From positions 51,155 through 115,154 of the forward strand of contig NZ_VFRP01000013.1 in NCBI RefSeq assembly GCF_006385685.1: 64,000 nt of DNA, read 5' to 3'. Shown here one piece after another: positions 60,263 through 64,000 of this stretch (the first letter of the stretch is position 1; each line of letters opens with the position of its first letter). Made by a program: the position numbers and the translations under genes. The notes beneath the pieces are model-generated. The model did no database searches. It saw only the letters and a program-made list of their open reading frames with translations, and was not told the origin of the DNA. The stretch comes from Amaricoccus solimangrovi. Its GTDB lineage: Bacteria; Pseudomonadota; Alphaproteobacteria; Rhodobacterales; Rhodobacteraceae.

Positions 60263-62054
60263 CCATCTTCAGCGCGTTGATGAAGGCTTCCTGCGGGATG
60301 TCCACGCGACCGAACTGGCGCATCTTCTTCTTGCCCGCCTTCTGCTTCTCCAGCAGTTTGCGCTTCCGCGTGGCATCCCCGCCGTAGCATTTCGCGGTGA
60401 CGTCCTTGCGGAGCGCGGAGATCGTCTCGCGGGCGATGATGCGGCCGCCGATCGCGGCCTGGATCGGGATCTTGAACAGGTGCTGCGGGATCAGTTCCTT
60501 CAGCTTCTCGACCATCGCCCGGCCGCGGGCCTCGGCGCGGGCGCGGTGGACCATGGTGGAGAGGGCGTCCACCGGCTCGTCGTTCACCAGCACCTGCATC
60601 TTCACGAGGTCGTCTTCCTGGTAGCCGGTCACGGTGTAGTCGAAGCTCGCATAGCCCTTGGTCACCGACTTCAGCCGGTCGTAGAAGTCGAACACCACCT
60701 CGTTGAGCGGCAGGTCGTAGACCACCATCGCGCGGGAGCCGGCGTAGGTGAGGTCGAGCTGGACGCCGCGCCGGTCCTGGCAGAGCTTCAGCACGTCGCC
60801 GAGGAATTCGTCCGGGACGAGGATCGTCGCCTTGATCCGGGGCTCCTCGATATGGTCGATCCTGACCACGTCCGGCATGTCGGCGGGGTTGTGCAGTTCC
60901 AGCATCGCGCCGTCGGTCTTGTAGATGTGATAGACGACCGAGGGCGCGGTGGTGATCAGGTCGAGGTTGTATTCGCGCTCCAGCCGGTCGCGGATCACCT
61001 CGAGATGGAGCAGGCCGAGGAAGCCGCAGCGGAAGCCGAAGCCGAGCGCGGCGGAGGTCTCCATCTCGGCGGAGAAGCTGGCGTCGTTGAGCTGGAGCTT
61101 CTCGATCGCGTCGCGCAAGGCCTCGAAGTCGGAGGCGTCGACCGGGAAGAGGCCGCAGAACACCACCGGGATCGAGGGCTGGAAGCCCGGCAGCGGCTCG
61201 ACCGCGCCCTTGCGCTCATGGGTGATCGTGTCGCCGACGCGGGTGTCGCGCACCTGCTTGATCGAGGCGGTGAGAAAGCCGAGCTCGCCGGGGCCGAGCT
61301 CCTCGACCACCTGCATGCCCGGGCGAAAGACGCCGATCCGGTCCACCGGATAGAGCGCGTTCGTCGACATCATCCGGATCCGCTCGCCCTTGCGGAGTTT
61401 GCCGTCGATGATCCGGACCAGCACGACCACGCCGAGATAGGCGTCGTACCAGGAATCGACCAGCATCGCCTTCAGCGGCGCGTCGGCGCGCCCGTGCGGG
61501 TGGGGCAGGCGGGTGACGATCGCCTCGAGCACGTCGCCGATGCCGATGCCGGTCTTGGCGGAGATGCGGATCGCGTCGCCCGCCTCGATGCCGATCACGT
61601 CCTCGATCTGCTCGATCACGCGTTCGGGCTCGGCGGCGGGCAGGTCGATCTTGTTCAGGACCGGGACGATCTCGTGGCCCGCGTCGATCGCCTGGTAGAC
61701 ATTGGCGAGCGTCTGCGCCTCGACGCCCTGCGAGGCGTCGACGACGAGGAGCGAGCCCTCGACCGCGCGCATCGAGCGGCTGACCTCGTAGGCGAAGTCG
61801 ACATGGCCCGGCGTGTCGATCAGGTTCAGCACGTAGTCGAGCCCGTCCTTCGCACGGTATTCGAGCCGTACGGTCTGGGCCTTGATCGTGATGCCGCGCT
61901 CGCGCTCGATATCCATCGAGTCGAGCAGCTGTTCCTTCATCTCGCGATCCGAGACGGTGCCGGTCGCCTGGATCAGCCGGTCGGCCAGGGTGGATTTCCC
62001 GTGGTCGATATGGGCGACGATGGAGAAGTTTCGGATGCGCGAAATGTCTGTCAT
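60255..62054 (-). CDS. lepA: Elongation factor 4 (LepA), ribosomal back-translocase
   Basis: The 599-residue GTPase acts on the ribosome under stress. [20 protein letters not shown] carries the G1 motif; [16 protein letters not shown] the G3; [20 protein letters not shown] the G4. The C-terminal domain contains the LepA-specific [20 protein letters not shown] and ends [20 protein letters not shown] before [15 protein letters not shown]. Length is standard. Its 3' end is the site of a duplication. It follows a LytR_C-domain gene by 62 bp. Confidence 0.97.
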   Translation of the reverse strand: MTDISRIRNFSIVAHIDHGKSTLADRLIQATGTVSDREMKEQLLDSMDIERERGITIKAQTVRLEYRAKDGLDYVLNLIDTPGHVDFAYEVSRSMRAVEGSLLVVDASQGVEAQTLANVYQAIDAGHEIVPVLNKIDLPAAEPERVIEQIEDVIGIEAGDAIRISAKTGIGIGDVLEAIVTRLPHPHGRADAPLKAMLVDSWYDAYLGVVVLVRIIDGKLRKGERIRMMSTNALYPVDRIGVFRPGMQVVEELGPGELGFLTASIKQVRDTRVGDTITHERKGAVEPLPGFQPSIPVVFCGLFPVDASDFEALRDAIEKLQLNDASFSAEMETSAALGFGFRCGFLGLLHLEVIRDRLEREYNLDLITTAPSVVYHIYKTDGAMLELHNPADMPDVVRIDHIEEPRIKATILVPDEFLGDVLKLCQDRRGVQLDLTYAGSRAMVVYDLPLNEVVFDFYDRLKSVTKGYASFDYTVTGYQEDDLVKMQVLVNDEPVDALSTMVHRARAEARGRAMVEKLKELIPQHLFKIPIQAAIGGRIIARETISALRKDVTAKCYGGDATRKRKLLEKQKAGKKKMRQFGRVDIPQEAFINALKMDG

Positions 62055-62116
62055 GGCGGGCCGATATGCGGCCCTTTCCGCGAAGCCGTCAAGTGGCCCT
62101 CTGGTGTCCGCGCGCC

Positions 62117-63484
62117 TCAGTCCTCGCCCGTCGCCCGGTCGCGCAGGATGCCGAGGATCCGGTCCTCCGCCGTGGGCGCCCGCCGGGCCGACTCGCCCGC
62201 GAGCCAGAGTTCGAGATAGCCGTTCCGGGGCGGGGGCGTGTGGGTGGTGAAGTCGCGGGCGATCGCCCCGGTGGCGGTGGCGAGAGCGCGCGCGGCCTCC
62301 GCGTCCCCGGCGTGGAAGTAGCGCACCTGGGCCGTGCTCATGTCGACGTCGACGCGGGCGCGCTCGACCTTCGGGAAGCCCGCGGCCGAGACCGCGGCCT
62401 CGGTCGCCGCGACGTCCCCGTCCGCGCCCCCGCTCGGCACGTTGACGACGACGCGGGTTCCGGGCCAGGCGGCGGGCGCCGGGGCCTCCGCGGCGGCGGC
62501 GGGCAGCCGCGCGGGCCGGGGCCTGGGGCGCGAGACGAGGAATTCGGTGGCCGGCGTCGGCGGAGCCATCGCCGGGGCGGGCGCCGCGGGCACCAGATCG
62601 GGCTCGGGCGAGGGCATGGAGGCCGGATCGGGCTCCGGCATGACCGCGGCGGCGGTCAGATCGACATCCGGCTCCGGGTCGGCGGCGGGATCGGCGCGGG
62701 TCGCGGCCGGTTCGGGCTCCGGCGCCGCGGCGGGGGCCGCGGCCGGCGCGGCGGCCTCCGGGGCGGGACGCGCGACCGCCTCGGGAGCGGCGACGCGTTC
62801 CGCCGGCGCCGGAGTCTCGGAAGGGGTCTCGTGCGACGTCTCCACCCGGGACTCGGCGGGCGCGGGCGGCGCGGATGTCTCGGGGGCGGGGCGCGCCGGC
62901 GCCTCCGGGCCGAGCAGCGCGCCGACGGCGCCGAAGGCGATCCCGGCGACGACGCAGCTCGCGAGGATCGCGACGGCGTGGCTCCGGGCGAAGCGCGCGG
63001 CGGTGGCGAGGCGGGCCTCGCCGGGGCGCGGGAGGGTGAGCCCGGCGGTCAGCGCGGCGGCGCGGGCGCCCAGCCGCGACAGGACCGGCGGGAGCGCGGG
63101 GCGCCGCCGCGCCGGTCCGGGCGCGATCTCGATGCGCGGCACGCGGGGCGCGGGGCGCGCCCGCGCGGTGAGGGGCGGGGCCTCCGCGGCGATGCCGGGG
63201 GCCTCGTCCGGCTGGCCGGCGCGGGTGAAGGGCGGAACGAAGACCGGGGCGTCGAGCGCGGCCGTCTCGCTTGTGGCGGGAAATACCGGCGGCGTCGCGC
63301 GGCCCGCCCGGGGCGGCGCCCCGGCGCCGGTCGCGGCCCGGGTCGCGAGCGCGATGGCGCGCCGCGCCCGCGCCTCGCGCAGCCTTTCCTCGAAGGCGGC
63401 CGGATCCAGCAGATCCGCCAGTTCCCGCCGTGCCTCGCCGAATGAGGTGCTTCCGCGCCTCAGCAACACGCTTTCTTCAATCAC
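62117..63484 (-). CDS. LytR_C-domain protein with a long Pro/Ala-rich region
   Basis: The 455-residue protein (start GTG 63484) has a cytoplasmic part ([20 protein letters not shown]), one membrane segment near residue 170-190 ([21 protein letters not shown]), a long Pro/Ala/Glu low-complexity region, and a LytR_C (VLRG) domain near the end: [38 protein letters not shown]. That domain is found in cell-envelope proteins. GTG is preferred over the ATG at 63649 because AAGGGGGCAGGC lies before it and the preceding 55 residues are low-complexity. The function is unknown. Confidence 0.7.
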   Translation of the reverse strand: MIEESVLLRRGSTSFGEARRELADLLDPAAFEERLREARARRAIALATRAATGAGAPPRAGRATPPVFPATSETAALDAPVFVPPFTRAGQPDEAPGIAAEAPPLTARARPAPRVPRIEIAPGPARRRPALPPVLSRLGARAAALTAGLTLPRPGEARLATAARFARSHAVAILASCVVAGIAFGAVGALLGPEAPARPAPETSAPPAPAESRVETSHETPSETPAPAERVAAPEAVARPAPEAAAPAAAPAAAPEPEPAATRADPAADPEPDVDLTAAAVMPEPDPASMPSPEPDLVPAAPAPAMAPPTPATEFLVSRPRPRPARLPAAAAEAPAPAAWPGTRVVVNVPSGGADGDVAATEAAVSAAGFPKVERARVDVDMSTAQVRYFHAGDAEAARALATATGAIARDFTTHTPPPRNGYLELWLAGESARRAPTAEDRILGILRDRATGED

Positions 63485-63769
63485 TGCCTGCCCCCTTGCC
63501 TCTTCGCCGGGTGCCCGACAGGGCCCCGGTCTCTCTCCGGCGACGAACACCGCCGGCTGGCCGACCGGCCGCCCGCGTTGCCCCCGCGGATCGGCCGTCC
63601 GGGAACCCGGTGAACCCGACGCCTCTTGCCTGTATGGCGCCGAATTCACTTCTTCCTGCCTGAAAACGCTAGGAGCGGGGACTGTAAGACGTCAAGGGAA
63701 GGTATTGGGAAGTAACGGAATAGGCGATTGTGTGCCGATCCCGCAACAGATGCGCCTGGCATCCGGGGA

Positions 63770-63788
63770 GGGCGGAGCCGCTCCGCCC
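63770..63788 (-). terminator. Hairpin downstream of scoB
   Basis: GGGCGGAG (63770-63777) pairs with CTCCGCCC (63781-63788) around a 3-base loop. It lies 20 bp after the stop of the partial minus-strand gene and may end its transcript. The T-run is absent. Confidence 0.45.
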
Positions 63789-63807
63789 CCTTGGGCTTGC
63801 TGAGGAT

Positions 63808-64000
63808 TCAGGCGACCAGCGTGGCCTCGGTCGCGGCGCGGACCTCGTCCTCGGTCACGCCGTCGGCGAGTTCGACCAGTTTCAGCCCGCCCTCGACCAC
63901 GTCGAAGACGCCGAGATTGGTGATGATCCGGTCCACGACGCCCGTGCCGGTCAGCGGCAGCGTGCATTCGCGCAGCAGCTTCGATTCGCCGTGCTTGGAC
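63808..64000 (-). CDS. scoB: 3-oxoacid CoA-transferase subunit B, 3' end only
   Basis: The minus-strand frame from the window edge reads SKHGESKLLRECTLPLTGTG and VVDRIITNLGVFDVVEGG, then LVELADGVTEDEVRAATEAT before the stop. This is the C-terminal portion of succinyl-CoA:3-ketoacid transferase beta subunits. About 64 residues are present. It is a second 3-oxoacid CoA-transferase besides atoDA. The rest lies outside the window. Confidence 0.85.
   Translation of the reverse strand, partial: SKHGESKLLRECTLPLTGTGVVDRIITNLGVFDVVEGGLKLVELADGVTEDEVRAATEATLVA

Overview
The window is a GC-rich chromosomal segment, probably from an alphaproteobacterium of the Rhodobacterales. The grounds are the gene order dnaN-recF-gyrB near the likely replication origin, a complete set of ethylmalonyl-CoA pathway markers (ccr, ecm, mch and an mcl2-type lyase) packed around the TCA-cycle operons, and a luxR/luxI pair beside ccr. 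The assignment rests on gene content, not on a search. No rRNA, tRNA or CRISPR array was seen.

Layout. 1-4404: end of dnaN, recF, a VOC-fold gene and gyrB. 4414-10188: a LysR regulator divergent from a TDT-family transporter, a four-domain persulfide dioxygenase/rhodanese/phosphatase fusion, a membrane cytochrome c and a DUF305 protein. 10231-21294 (minus strand): lpd, a MAPEG gene, an orphan lower-GC gene, sucB, sucA, sucD, sucC, then an SDR gene and mdh. 21677-28022 (plus strand): mcl2, an NnrU-like gene, a DUF1737 gene, mch and sdhCDAB. 28112-34766: two small genes, ecm, a BCCT transporter with a UspA partner, and ccr. 34966-36566: a small ORF, luxR and luxI. 36627-46760: an NMO-like flavoprotein, a RecD-like helicase and a glycosyltransferase/polymerase cluster that includes a glycosidase-like protein. 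46850-56294: atoDA, paoABC-like aldehyde oxidoreductase, a transglutaminase-like protein, a lytic transglycosylase and a CatI/AarC-type CoA-transferase. 56364-58471: small secreted or membrane proteins. 58468-60262: an anomalous patch at the 3' end of lepA. 60255-64000: lepA, a LytR_C-domain protein and the end of scoB.

How it works together. The centre of the window is a carbon-assimilation block. Crotonyl-CoA carboxylase/reductase and ethylmalonyl-CoA mutase carry out the early steps of the ethylmalonyl-CoA pathway, mesaconyl-CoA hydratase and malyl-CoA thioesterase act late, and Suc, Sdh and Mdh receive the C4 products. The sucC and sdhC operons are preceded by the same pair of palindromes (TGTGATCACA twice, 21 bp apart) at almost the same distance from the start codon. 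This suggests one unidentified regulator for both. AtoDA, the CatI-type transferase and the partial ScoB add acyl-CoA transfer capacity.

Most unusual observations: (1) a degraded second copy of the lepA 3' end, 890 bp from the real one, abutting an AT-rich foreign ORF; (2) the shared paired operator upstream of sucC and sdhC; (3) a dispersed palindromic element whose TAG serves as the stop codon of three unrelated genes; (4) a CstB-like protein carrying an additional DUF442-type phosphatase domain.
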